Below, one piece after another: positions 8,115 to 16,145 of a DNA stretch of 38,168 nt. Origin of the DNA: an uncultured Eubacteriales bacterium (GTDB taxonomy: Bacteria; Bacillota; Clostridia; Oscillospirales; Oscillospiraceae); contig URLO01000015.1 of NCBI GenBank assembly GCA_900548625.1, positions 1 through 38,168 of the forward strand, read 5' to 3'. The notes below the pieces were generated by a model that saw nothing but the letters and a program-made list of their open reading frames with translations, was not told the origin of the DNA and did no database searches. The translations under genes and the position numbers were made by a program. Positions within the stretch are counted from its first letter, which is position 1. Each line of letters opens with the position of its first letter.

Positions 8115-8588
8115 TTATTCCGCGTCGTCGTTCTTCGGCTCGATGTGGATCTCGATCCCGGCATCCTCCTCGGGCTTTTCCTCGGCGGGAGCCTCCGGTT
8201 CTGCGGGAGCTTCCTCTGCGGGCGCTTCGACAGCCTGCGGCTGCTCGGGCTCGGCCGTCTCGGCCTCAGCCTCGACCGGCTCGTCCTCCTTGTCGCTCGC
8301 TCGGAGCTGCTCGATCCGGTCGCGGAGCTCCGCGATCAGCTTGTTGGACTCGTCGATCTTATTGCACCACGGCAGATATTCGGCGCTGTCCATCTCCTCA
8401 CCCACGGCATAGTCGCGGTAATAGAGCTGGCCAAGCTGCTGCTGCGCCTTTTTGATCTTGTCTTCTTCGGCGTAGATGGCGATGTTTGCCTTGGCGATGG
8501 AGGCGAGCTGAACGGCCTTTTCCTTGGCTGCAAGCGCGGTCTCGACCGCAAAGTTCTTGGCGTTTTCCAAATTCTCAGTAAAGTTCAT
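8115..8588 (-). CDS. Hypothetical charged protein with acidic Ala/Glu/Pro tail
   Basis: A 157-residue protein that I do not recognise by function. Residues 1-100 look like long amphipathic helices (MNFTENLENAKNFAVETALA, later KIKKAQQQLGQLYYRDYAVG and LIAELRDRIEQLRASDK). A low-complexity tail rich in Glu, Ala and Pro follows and ends IEIHIEPKNDDAE. No signal peptide, membrane segment or Cys pair is seen. The start at 8588 follows AAAGGAG. It has its own promoter and terminator, so it is a single-gene unit. The helical part resembles small conserved proteins of gut Clostridia, but I cannot name a family. Confidence 0.8.
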   Translation of the reverse strand: MNFTENLENAKNFAVETALAAKEKAVQLASIAKANIAIYAEEDKIKKAQQQLGQLYYRDYAVGEEMDSAEYLPWCNKIDESNKLIAELRDRIEQLRASDKEDEPVEAEAETAEPEQPQAVEAPAEEAPAEPEAPAEEKPEEDAGIEIHIEPKNDDAE

Positions 8589-8624
8589 AATGAGGTCTCC
8601 TTTCCTGTGTGCTTCATTGTATTC

Positions 8625-8652
8625 ATTATAATCCATGCGGATGTTTTGTGAA
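8625..8652 (-). promoter_or_regulatory. Promoter for the acidic-tail protein gene
   Basis: On the minus strand, TTCACA (8647-8652) is followed by a 16-nt spacer and a perfect TATAAT (8625-8630). The start codon is about 30 nt downstream of the predicted transcript start. The site lies just after the lgt stop codon. Confidence 0.65.
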
Positions 8653-8680
8653 GTATTTTCCTGCAAAATTTGCGCAATGT

Positions 8681-9580
8681 TCACAAATTGCCCGAATCTT
8701 CCGGTTCCTCCGGCTGCTGTCCGGCGTGCTCCGCCGCCTCTGCCGCCCGTTTGCGGTTCACATAAAGCCCCTCGGGCGTCGGCTTGCGCTTGAGGCGCAC
8801 CCAGACGATCGCCGCGGCGGACACCACGAAGAAAATGACCGCAAGAAGCTGGCTGACACGGATGCCGGTGGAGAAAAGGTACAGGCTGTCGGTGCGAAGA
8901 CCCTCGATCCACGCCCGTCCGAGGCCGTACCAGCCCATATACAGCAGGAACACCTCGCCGTCAAACTTCCGCCGCTTCGAGTAAACATGCAGCCCGATGA
9001 AGCCGACCAGATTCCAGACGGACTCATAGAGGAACGTCGGGTGGTAGTAGACCGTCTGCCCGTTTGCCTCCACAAGGCCCATTTTGAAGAAGCAGTCCGT
9101 CACCGCGCCGTGTGCCTCGCGGTTCATGAAGTTTCCCCAGCGGCCGCAGATCTGACCGATCATGACCGCCATCGCCGCCAGATCAAGCATCACCGCCGCC
9201 GGGAGCTTTTTGACCTTTGCCACGACCAGCAGCGCCAGCGCGCCGCCGATGACGCCGCCGTAGATCGCAAGCCCGCCCTCCCAGATATAGAGCGCGGAGA
9301 TGGGATTGTCGCGGTAGAGGTCCCAGTAAAAGATGCAGTAGTAAAGCCGCGCACAGATTACGCCGATGGGCGCTGCCCAGAGCACCATATCCAGCACGTC
9401 ATCATCCGTCACGCCGAACTCCTTCGCGCGAAGCATCATGTACAGCACCGCGAGCAGGAAGCCTGCCGCGATGATGATGCCGTACCAGTAGATGTCTTTT
9501 CCGAAAATCGTAAAGGCGACCGGATTGGGATCGACCGTGATGCCGAGGTTCGGAAAGCTGATTGGTGAAGCCAGAAACAT
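8681..9580 (-). CDS. lgt: Prolipoprotein diacylglyceryl transferase
   Basis: A 299-residue polytopic membrane enzyme. It moves diacylglycerol from phosphatidylglycerol to the lipobox cysteine of prolipoproteins. The Lgt signature GRWGNFMNREAHG is intact near residue 145, as are the HG-type WYGIIIA start and the YPTF-like YHPTFLYES segment. A cytosolic tail of about 35 residues after the last membrane helix is rich in Glu and Pro. The gene begins 2 nt after the upstream M16 peptidase gene, so they are cotranscribed. ApbE in this window (20501-21496) is a predicted substrate class. Confidence 0.95.
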   Translation of the reverse strand: MFLASPISFPNLGITVDPNPVAFTIFGKDIYWYGIIIAAGFLLAVLYMMLRAKEFGVTDDDVLDMVLWAAPIGVICARLYYCIFYWDLYRDNPISALYIWEGGLAIYGGVIGGALALLVVAKVKKLPAAVMLDLAAMAVMIGQICGRWGNFMNREAHGAVTDCFFKMGLVEANGQTVYYHPTFLYESVWNLVGFIGLHVYSKRRKFDGEVFLLYMGWYGLGRAWIEGLRTDSLYLFSTGIRVSQLLAVIFFVVSAAAIVWVRLKRKPTPEGLYVNRKRAAEAAEHAGQQPEEPEDSGNL

Positions 9581-9582
9581 GT

Positions 9583-10866
9583 TTACACCCTCCCCGTTTC
9601 CAGCGGCTCGACGATGGAGATCGCCGCCCGCTCCTTTATGACGTTTTCGCGGATGAAAAGTTCCACGTCCTCGGGCGTGACCGTGCGGAACACGTCCGGA
9701 TAGTCCAGATACTCCGCACCCTCAAAGCCGCAGGCGCACATCTCGCAGCAGACGCCCTCGAAGCTGTCAAGGCCGCGCGTGCGGCGTCCCAGCATCGACT
9801 TTTTGAGTCTTTCAAAGTGCGCGCGGTCGATGCCTTCGGCATCGACGCGCCGCGCCTGCGCAAGGATCTCCTCAAGCACCTGCTCGGGCGTGTCGCTGTC
9901 ACCTGCCGCAACTAAGAGCGCAAGCCCCTTCATGTGCTCAAACTCGCTGGAGAAATCGCCGTCGATCACGCCCTGCTCATACAGGCGCTGGTATAGCGCT
10001 GACGATTCTCCGGTCAAAAGCTCCGCCGCAAGGTCACCGATCAGCTCGAGCCGCTCAGCCTCCGCACCGCTGCCTGCGGGCGGGCATTTGAAGCCGATGG
10101 CAAACGTCGGCATGGAGACCTCCATCTGTCTGCGCACCACCGGCTGCGGGCAGGTCATCGGCTCCTGCGCGCCATAGTCGCGCACGGCGCGCATCTTCGT
10201 CCCCTTCGGTGTGTGCTGCCGCGCCAGCTCCGCCACGCGCTCCGGGTCCACATCGCCCACGACGCAGAGCATCATGTTTGCCGGATCGTAGAACGCCTTG
10301 TGGCAGGCATAGAGCGTCTCCGGCGTGATCTCGGCAATGCTTTCGACCGTGCCGCAGATGGGAATGCGGGCCGGGTGGCTGCCGTACATCGCGGCAAACA
10401 GATTTTCAAAGCACGCCGAGCCCGCGCTGTCTTCATACATGCGGATCTCCTGCTCGATGATGCCGCGCTCCTTTTCCACGCTCTCGTCTGTAAAATACGG
10501 TGTCATCACCATGCGCAGAAGCGTTTGCAGGTTTTCCTCAAAGCAGTCGGTACACTCGACATAATAGGCCGTCATCGTATAGTTCGTGAAGGCGTTGTTG
10601 CTGCCGCCGTATTTTGCGTAGATCTCCATCGCGTTTCCCTCAGGCAGATCGAACATCTTGTGCTCGAGATAATGTGCCACGCCCGCCGGAACGGCGTAGT
10701 TTCTGCCGTCAAACGAAAAGCGCATATCGATCGAGCCGAAATCCGTCGCCAGAAATGCAAATTTCTTCGCAAAGCCCGGACGCGGAACCACGCGCACCAC
10801 AAGGCCGTTTTCAAGTGTCTCCTCAAAATAATGCTCACGCAGAGCCGGAAAATCCTTTCGTATCAT
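9583..10866 (-). CDS. M16-family zinc peptidase (YmfH-like)
   Basis: A 427-residue M16 protein with the inverted zinc motif HYLEH (HxxEH) near residue 85. The downstream Glu lies in ERGIIEQEI, about 75 residues later. The C-terminal half is the usual M16 non-catalytic homologous domain. In Firmicutes this protein pairs with an inactive M16 partner, as seen here. The B. subtilis counterparts are YmfH and YmfF. The substrate is unknown. The start at 10866 overlaps the stop of the partner gene by 4 nt (ATGA). Confidence 0.9.
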   Translation of the reverse strand: MIRKDFPALREHYFEETLENGLVVRVVPRPGFAKKFAFLATDFGSIDMRFSFDGRNYAVPAGVAHYLEHKMFDLPEGNAMEIYAKYGGSNNAFTNYTMTAYYVECTDCFEENLQTLLRMVMTPYFTDESVEKERGIIEQEIRMYEDSAGSACFENLFAAMYGSHPARIPICGTVESIAEITPETLYACHKAFYDPANMMLCVVGDVDPERVAELARQHTPKGTKMRAVRDYGAQEPMTCPQPVVRRQMEVSMPTFAIGFKCPPAGSGAEAERLELIGDLAAELLTGESSALYQRLYEQGVIDGDFSSEFEHMKGLALLVAAGDSDTPEQVLEEILAQARRVDAEGIDRAHFERLKKSMLGRRTRGLDSFEGVCCEMCACGFEGAEYLDYPDVFRTVTPEDVELFIRENVIKERAAISIVEPLETGRV

Positions 10867-12125
10867 GCCTCGGCTCCTTTCAGGAAGTATACCGCGTCCA
10901 GCGTCACGCGCCGCGCCGCCTCCGCGGCGTCCGCCACCGTGACCGCCTCCACCCGCGCGGCAAGCGTCTCAAGCGGGCAGTCGATCCCGGCCGCCGCGCA
11001 GCCGACATAGTAGTCGTCCAGCCGTCCGGGGCTGTCCTCCGCCGCCTTCAGGTCGGAGAGGATGTAGCGCTTCGCAGAGTCAAATTCATACTCCGAGATC
11101 GCGCCCTGACGGCACAGCTCGAGCTGATTCAGGATCTCGCTTTTCGCGGTTTCGAAGTTTTTCGTCTCGATGCCGGACGAGACCAGCATCACGCCCTTGT
11201 ATTTTTCGAGCGACGCGCCGGCGTAATAGCAGAGCGACATCTCCTCGCGCACCTTGGTAAAGAGCTTGCTCGTGGGGCCGCCGCCAAAAACGGTGCACAT
11301 CACCAGCAGTGCCGGATACGCCGGGTCTGCCGCAGTGCAGCCCGTCCGAAAGCCCAGCGCGAGCTTTCCCTGCATGACCTCCATGCTCTGCGTCTGCTCG
11401 CGCACCTGCGGCGCAGCGGGCACCACCTGCGTGGAAACGCAGACGGCCCTGCCGCGCGGAAGCGTCCGGAGTGCCGCGCGGAAGTCCTCGCAGACCTGCT
11501 CAACCGGGCGCGCGCCCATGTAGAAGATCTCCACACGCGAATGCGCCAGAAGCTCCTGATAGTGCGTGAACAGCGTTTTCTCGTCTGTCCGCTCCACGTC
11601 CTCAAGCTCGCCCAGCCGTGCCACGCCATACGCCTCGTCCGCGCACATCAGCCGCAAAAGCTGCGTCAGGGCATAGCTGCGCTTGTTGTTGATGCGCGCC
11701 TCGATGGCGTTTGCCAGATTGCGCTTCTCGCTTTTCACCACGTCTGCGGGGAAAACGCCGTTTTCCAGTCTCGGGTGCAGGAGCAGCTCCGCCGCAAAGT
11801 CCAGAACCTGCCCGAACACCGGCTCGCCCGCCAGTGCATCCTCGATAAAGTCGGCGAACAGCCCCACAAGCTGCACCTCGCCCTTTTTGCGCACCAGCGT
11901 TCCGACGCTCGCGCCATACAGCTCGTCCAGCCGCGCAGAGATGGAGCAGATGTCGGGATAACGCTCGCTGCCGCGCAGCAGAACGCTCGGGATGAGTGCA
12001 TTCTGCGAGGCCTCGCTCCGCGCCATCGGGCGCAGGAAATTGATGCTGAAACAGCCGGTCTTGAATTTGTCTGTCTGTACGGACGTCAGAAACACGTCCG
12101 GCAGGATCTCGATACGATCGTTCAT
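10863..12125 (-). CDS. M16-family peptidase-like partner without zinc motif (YmfF-like)
   Basis: A 420-residue M16-like protein. The region that would carry HxxEH reads SARLDELYGAS, so the zinc ligands are absent and it is probably a non-catalytic partner of the next gene. The C-terminal half is better conserved, including VFGGGPTSKLFTKVREEMSL and YYAGASLEKYKG. The start at 12125 (MNDRIEILPD) follows AAAGGATG. The open frame extends 29 codons further upstream into promoter sequence. A consensus promoter lies about 75 nt upstream. The unit M16-M16-lgt appears to be one transcript. Confidence 0.88.
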   Translation of the reverse strand: MNDRIEILPDVFLTSVQTDKFKTGCFSINFLRPMARSEASQNALIPSVLLRGSERYPDICSISARLDELYGASVGTLVRKKGEVQLVGLFADFIEDALAGEPVFGQVLDFAAELLLHPRLENGVFPADVVKSEKRNLANAIEARINNKRSYALTQLLRLMCADEAYGVARLGELEDVERTDEKTLFTHYQELLAHSRVEIFYMGARPVEQVCEDFRAALRTLPRGRAVCVSTQVVPAAPQVREQTQSMEVMQGKLALGFRTGCTAADPAYPALLVMCTVFGGGPTSKLFTKVREEMSLCYYAGASLEKYKGVMLVSSGIETKNFETAKSEILNQLELCRQGAISEYEFDSAKRYILSDLKAAEDSPGRLDDYYVGCAAAGIDCPLETLAARVEAVTVADAAEAARRVTLDAVYFLKGAEA

Positions 12126-12200
12126 AAAAGCATCCTTTGCTGTTTTGTAAACGCAGCGGCATGCGCCGGCGTTTCGTTGATAGTATGGTTGATGGTATGT

Positions 12201-12229
12201 ATTATACTCCATTGCGGCGGAAAAGTAAA
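12201..12229 (-). promoter_or_regulatory. Promoter for the M16-M16-lgt operon
   Basis: On the minus strand, TTTACT (12224-12229) is followed by a 17-nt spacer starting TTTCCGCC and a perfect TATAAT (12201-12206). The 5' leader would be about 70 nt. It diverges from the prmA promoter at 12237-12265. Confidence 0.65.
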
Positions 12230-12236
12230 ATATCTC

Positions 12237-12265
12237 TTGTCATTCCTGCGCAATTCATGTAAACT
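12237..12265 (+). promoter_or_regulatory. Promoter for prmA
   Basis: TTGTCA (12237-12242) is followed by a 17-nt spacer and TAAACT (12260-12265). The transcript start would be about 30 nt ahead of the ATG at 12302. A ribosome binding site, TGGAGG, ends 6 nt before the start codon. Confidence 0.6.
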
Positions 12266-12301
12266 ATATGCAGTTTCACACTTTCTAACTTGGAGGCAGC
12301 T

Positions 12302-13273
12302 ATGCAGTGGATCGAAGTCACCGTCAAAACGACATCCGCCGCCATCGAACTGGTCGGCGAGCGGCTCACCATGCTCGGTTTTGACAGCTTTATCATAGAC
12401 GATCAGGAGGAATTCCACGAATTTCTCGATCAGAACAGACAGTACTGGGACTATGTGGACGAGGAGCTGGAGCGGCAGATGACCGGTCTGTCCCAGATCC
12501 GGCTCTATCTTGAGGACGGCCCCGCCGCCCCGGAGACCATCGGGCTGCTCCGCAGCCAGCTTCCCGCGCTGCGCGCACAGCATCCATCCGTCGAGTTCGG
12601 CTCGCTCGAGGTCGCGCTGGCAAACGTCCGCGATGAGGACTGGGAAAACAGCTGGAAGCAGTATTATCAGCCGCTGCCCATCGGCGAGCGGCTGCTAGTC
12701 GTACCGGAGTGGCTGCATCCTGAAAATCCGGAGCAGCGCGTGGAGGTCCTGCTCGACCCGGGCATGATCTTCGGCACCGGCGCGCACGCCTCGACCCAGA
12801 TGTGTATGCGCGAGCTGGAGCGCACCGTCCATGGCGGTGAGCGCGTGCTGGATCTTGGCAGCGGCAGCGGCATTCTCTCGATCACGGCGCTGCTTCTCGG
12901 CGCAAAGACCGCCACCGGTGTGGACATCGACCCGAAGGCCGAGGACATTGCCCGGGAAAACGCCGCCATCAACGGCCTGCACGACGACCGCTTCCGCGCC
13001 GTCACCGGCGACGTGATCGGAGACAAGGCCATGATGGAGCGCCTTGGCAGCGGCTATGACATCGTGCTTGCAAACATCGTTGCCGACGTCATCATCCCGC
13101 TCAGTCCCATCGTGCCGCGCTTTCTGACGGACGAGGGCGTGTTCATCTGCTCCGGCATTCTGGATGTGCGCTTTGACGAGGTCGCCGCCGCCATCGAGCG
13201 CGCTGGCATGACCATCGTTTCCTCCGACCGGCAGGAGGACTGGCGGCGCATCACCGCAAAACGCACCGTTTAA
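12302..13273 (+). CDS. prmA: Ribosomal protein L11 methyltransferase
   Basis: A 323-residue enzyme that methylates ribosomal protein L11 with S-adenosylmethionine. An N-terminal substrate-recognition domain precedes the Rossmann methyltransferase domain. Clear motifs are DPGMIFGTGAHASTQMC, VLDLGSGSGILSITALLLGA (motif I), VDIDPKAEDIARENA and the NIVADVII segment (motif IV). The ATG at 12302 is chosen over a TTG at 12290, which lies at the ribosome binding site. This is one of only two plus-strand genes in the window, and it is 12 nt from the next. Confidence 0.93.
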   Translation: MQWIEVTVKTTSAAIELVGERLTMLGFDSFIIDDQEEFHEFLDQNRQYWDYVDEELERQMTGLSQIRLYLEDGPAAPETIGLLRSQLPALRAQHPSVEFGSLEVALANVRDEDWENSWKQYYQPLPIGERLLVVPEWLHPENPEQRVEVLLDPGMIFGTGAHASTQMCMRELERTVHGGERVLDLGSGSGILSITALLLGAKTATGVDIDPKAEDIARENAAINGLHDDRFRAVTGDVIGDKAMMERLGSGYDIVLANIVADVIIPLSPIVPRFLTDEGVFICSGILDVRFDEVAAAIERAGMTIVSSDRQEDWRRITAKRTV

Positions 13274-13285
13274 GGGGGCATCCGC

Positions 13286-14317
13286 TTGCGTATCTTTTCC
13301 TACCGCAACAAGCGCGCGCTCCGCAGGGCGCTTTTCATTGCGGGCGGCGTGCTGCTTTTGCTGCTGGCGCTGTACATCAGCCGCTTTGTGTATCTTCAGC
13401 GCTACATCACCTACTCTGACAGCGGCGCAAAGCTCGACTATTCTCAGAAGATCCGGCCCACCGGGCAGACGCCCGAGGCACTCGACCCGGAGCAATATCC
13501 CTTTGAGATCATTGTTGACACCACCCCGCAGAGCAGCGGCGATGCCGACACGAGAAAACAGTTTTCCGGCTATTACATCACGACCCGGATGCTGGCAAAG
13601 GACGTGGATGCCGTCCGGAAGGCGCTCAACGAGCTGGACGGGCTTACGACCGTGATGATCGACGTCAAGAGCGTGTTCGGCTATTACTACTACTCCTCCG
13701 AGCAGACCGGCGCGCAGACCGCCGACGCCGACATTCAGGCCGTCGATGCGCTCATTGCCGATCTGACAAAGCGGAGCGGCCTGACCGTCATCGCGCACGT
13801 CCCGGCATTTTCCGAGCCGCTTTACGCCTTTGAGCATCAGTCCGACAGCCTCGCGCTCTATTCCGGCGCCCTGTGGATGGACGAGCAGCGCTGCTACTGG
13901 CTCAATCCGAACAGTACCGCCGTGCAGGGCCTGCTCAGCTCGATCGCGATAGAGCTGAGCGGTCTCGGCTTTGACGAGGTCGTTTTTGACGATTTCTATG
14001 TGCCCGCCAGCGACGCCATCGCGTGGAACGCCGCCGTCTCCAAGGAGGACGCGATCCTGAATGCGGCAAAGAACATCGTGGACAATCTCGAGGGCGTCGG
14101 CATCCACGTCAGTTTCGGCTCCACATCGCCCGCGCTTGCGGCGTATGGTTATCACCTGTTCGACCGGACGGACGATCCCGCCGACGTTATGGAGGTCATG
14201 GACGCGATGCAGGACGCTATGGAAGACATTCCCGCGCAGCTCGTCTTTGTCACGACCTCGCGCGACACGCGCTTCGGCCAGTGCAGCGTCCTTCTGCCGC
14301 TGATCGGAGAATCGTAA
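13286..14317 (+). CDS. Membrane-anchored putative glycoside hydrolase (DUF4015-like)
   Basis: A 343-residue protein with one N-terminal membrane segment (residues about 15-32) and an extracytoplasmic domain. The domain resembles the DUF4015/GH13-like putative glycoside hydrolases of Clostridia. Visible strand ends include VMIDVKSVFGYYYY, LTVIAHVPAFSEPL, WLNPNSTAVQGLL and the acidic FDEVVFDDFYVPA, which is in the right place for TIM-barrel catalytic residues. The substrate is unknown. A TTG at 13286 behind a GGGGG ribosome binding site is the best start. It follows prmA by 12 nt and probably shares its transcript. The assignment to a hydrolase fold is inference from the motif pattern. Confidence 0.75.
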   Translation: MRIFSYRNKRALRRALFIAGGVLLLLLALYISRFVYLQRYITYSDSGAKLDYSQKIRPTGQTPEALDPEQYPFEIIVDTTPQSSGDADTRKQFSGYYITTRMLAKDVDAVRKALNELDGLTTVMIDVKSVFGYYYYSSEQTGAQTADADIQAVDALIADLTKRSGLTVIAHVPAFSEPLYAFEHQSDSLALYSGALWMDEQRCYWLNPNSTAVQGLLSSIAIELSGLGFDEVVFDDFYVPASDAIAWNAAVSKEDAILNAAKNIVDNLEGVGIHVSFGSTSPALAAYGYHLFDRTDDPADVMEVMDAMQDAMEDIPAQLVFVTTSRDTRFGQCSVLLPLIGES

Positions 14318-14372
14318 GCACGGCATCCTTGCTCATGCAGCCCGCCAGGATCCGCCTTTCAAAAACAAGACA

Positions 14373-14404
14373 CGGGAGAAATCACTTTATTGTGGTTTCT
14401 CCCG
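14373..14404. repeat. Left copy of duplicated terminator hairpin
   Basis: A 32-nt palindromic stretch (arms CGGGAGAAATCAC and GTGGTTTCTCCCG) matches 14641-14672 at 31 of 32 positions, in the same orientation. On the minus strand it is followed by GTCTTGTTTTTG, so it can still serve minus-strand termination. On the plus strand no T run follows. Confidence 0.85.
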
Positions 14405-14640
14405 CGAGCTTGTCAAAAAAGTCTTTTTGACAAGCTCTCAAACGCGAACCGCGGGGGCTTGGTTCGCGTTTGAAAAAGCTGCGCGATGCGGCGCGCATAA
14501 TTTGTGTGCAGTTTGCACACAAATTCCACACTTGCATCGCGTAGTGTGTTTTGTCCGAGGTACACGCCCCCGGACAAAACAAATTGACATTTTATTCGCG
14601 CCTGCGGGCGCGAACTCTACGAGGTTTTTTGACAGTCTGA
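14405..14640. repeat. Multi-hairpin intergenic element between two terminator copies (copy 2)
   Basis: About 236 nt hold five consecutive perfect or near-perfect hairpins: 14406-14437 (14-bp stem, loop AGTC), 14438-14473 (13-bp stem), 14479-14544 (outer 11 bp, inner 11 bp at 14499-14525), 14548-14580 (10 bp) and 14595-14614 (8 bp, loop TGCG). The tail CTCTACGAGG plus a T run and GACAGTCTGA closes it. The last two hairpins and the tail recur at 1-90. No open reading frame of note is present. The nature is undetermined: a mobile palindromic element, a structured RNA, or both. Confidence 0.75.
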
Positions 14641-14677
14641 CGGGAGAAATCACTTTATTGTGATTTCTCCCGTTTTT
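14641..14677 (+). terminator. Terminator of the prmA unit (right copy of duplicated hairpin)
   Basis: A 13-bp stem (CGGGAGAAATCAC / GTGATTTCTCCCG, loop TTTATT) spans 14641-14672, followed by TTTTTCTTGTCTTT on the plus strand. It would end transcription of the two plus-strand genes. It lies 12 nt beyond the rnfB stop on the opposite strand, so it is at a convergent junction. Confidence 0.75.
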
Positions 14678-14684
14678 CTTGTCT

Positions 14685-15542
14685 TTATTCAGATTTCAGC
14701 GCGCTCTGCTGCGCTTCCGCCTTGCGTGCCTTCTTTTTATGCACGCCGGAGAAGTCGCCGTAGACCATCGCTCCGGTCGGGCAGACCGCCGCACAGTCTC
14801 CGCAGCCGGTGCACTTGTCCCAGTCGATGCGGGCAAGGAAATCCTTGACCGTGATCGCGCCGTGCGGACATTCCTTTTCGCACTTTTTGCAGCCGATGCA
14901 GCCGTTCGAGCAGACCTTCCGCGTATACGGGCCGTTGTGATAACTCGAGCAGATGACCTCGGTGCGGATGATATCGGGCACGACCTCAATGATCTTCTGC
15001 GGGCAGGTCTGTGCGCAGATGCCGCAGCCGGTACACCTGGGCTGGATGACGAACGCAATGCCGTCGCGCATACGGATGGCGTTCTGCGGGCAGGCCCTGG
15101 CGCAGTCACCGAAGCCCATGCAGCCGAAAATACAGCTCCCCTTGCCGCCATAGAACAGCTTTGCCGCCGCACAGGACTCGATGCCGCGGTACTCCGCCTT
15201 GACGCTCGTTGCCTCACAGGTGCCCGCGCACTGAACGACCGCGATTTTTTCGACGACCTCCTCCGCCTTCACGCCGAGCAGCGCCGCGATCTTCTTCGCC
15301 ACGCCGTCTGCGCCCGGAACGCAGAGATTCGTCTTTGTGCCGGGCTCCATAAGCGCCTTCGCGTAGCCGTCGCAGCCGGTATAGCCGCAGGCGCCGCAGT
15401 TTGCGCCCGGCAGGCACTCGCGCAGCTCCGTAAAGCGCGTGTCTTCCTTGACCGCCATGACGCTCGATGCAACCGCAAGACCCACGGCGCAGATCAGGCC
15501 GATGACCGTTACGGCCAGGATCGGGATCCAAATCTCCATCAT
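14685..15542 (-). CDS. rnfB: Rnf complex subunit RnfB (multi-cluster ferredoxin)
   Basis: A 285-residue subunit with one N-terminal membrane helix. An Fe-S domain follows (CGACGYTGCDGYAKAL and the Cys further on), then a series of ferredoxin-type Cys clusters: CIFGCMGFGDCARACP, CTGCGICAQTCP, CIGCKKCEKECP and CTGCGDCAAVCP. It takes electrons from reduced ferredoxin into the Rnf complex on the cytosolic face. AAGGAGG lies upstream of tandem ATG codons at 15542 and 15539; the second has the better spacing. It is the last gene of the rnf operon. Confidence 0.95.
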   Translation of the reverse strand: MMEIWIPILAVTVIGLICAVGLAVASSVMAVKEDTRFTELRECLPGANCGACGYTGCDGYAKALMEPGTKTNLCVPGADGVAKKIAALLGVKAEEVVEKIAVVQCAGTCEATSVKAEYRGIESCAAAKLFYGGKGSCIFGCMGFGDCARACPQNAIRMRDGIAFVIQPRCTGCGICAQTCPQKIIEVVPDIIRTEVICSSYHNGPYTRKVCSNGCIGCKKCEKECPHGAITVKDFLARIDWDKCTGCGDCAAVCPTGAMVYGDFSGVHKKKARKAEAQQSALKSE

Positions 15543-15551
15543 ACCGCCTCC

Positions 15552-16145
15552 TTAGCCGAACAGCCGGTCAATGATGCCGGTAAAGCCGAAAAACGAAAGG
15601 GAAACGATTGCTGCCGAGATCAGCGTGATGGGCAGGCCCTCAAAGCTCTTGGGGGGCTCGGCGTATTCCACGCGTGAGCGCACGCCGGAAAACAGCACCA
15701 TCGCAAGGAAGAAGCCAAGTCCGCAGCCGAGCGCCGTCAGCAGCGCCTCGCCGTAGTTCATGCCGTCGGAGATGACGTTCATCGTCACGCCCAGCACGCC
15801 GCAGTTCGTCGTGATAAGCGGCAGATAGACGCCCAGCGCCTTGTGCAGCGACGGAATATAGCGCTTGAGCACGATCTCCACGAGCTGCACCAGCGCCGCG
15901 ATGACAAGGATGAACACGACCGTCTCCATATAGGTAAAGTCGATCTTCCCTGCCAGCAGGAAGTGATAAATGGGCCATGTGACAGCCGTTGCGAGCACCT
16001 CGACAAAGATGACCGCAAGGCTCATGCCCGTCGCCTGATCGAGCTTTTTCGACACGCCGAGGAACGGACAGATGCCGAGGAATTTGACGAGCACATAGTT
16101 GTTCGTGATCGCAGCGGTCAAAATGACCAGAATGACCGTTTTCAT
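15552..16145 (-). CDS. rnfA: Rnf complex membrane subunit RnfA
   Basis: A 197-residue polytopic protein of the RnfA/NqrE family with about six helices. The N-terminus contains TNNYVLVKFLGICPFLGV, and LITTNCGVLGV lies mid-protein. Each has a conserved Cys in a half-membrane helix that in the related complexes holds an intramembrane iron centre. RnfA and RnfE form an antiparallel homologous pair. The ATG at 16145 overlaps the rnfE stop by 4 nt. Confidence 0.95.
   Translation of the reverse strand: MKTVILVILTAAITNNYVLVKFLGICPFLGVSKKLDQATGMSLAVIFVEVLATAVTWPIYHFLLAGKIDFTYMETVVFILVIAALVQLVEIVLKRYIPSLHKALGVYLPLITTNCGVLGVTMNVISDGMNYGEALLTALGCGLGFFLAMVLFSGVRSRVEYAEPPKSFEGLPITLISAAIVSLSFFGFTGIIDRLFG

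Noticed and set aside
12695..14326. 543-codon open frame on the minus strand opposite prmA and its neighbour
   Set aside because: It is antisense to two well-supported genes, has no conserved motif and no ribosome binding site match.
14584..14589. TTGACA inside the intergenic element as a possible promoter
   Set aside because: No -10-like hexamer lies 16-18 nt downstream; the region there is a GC-rich hairpin.
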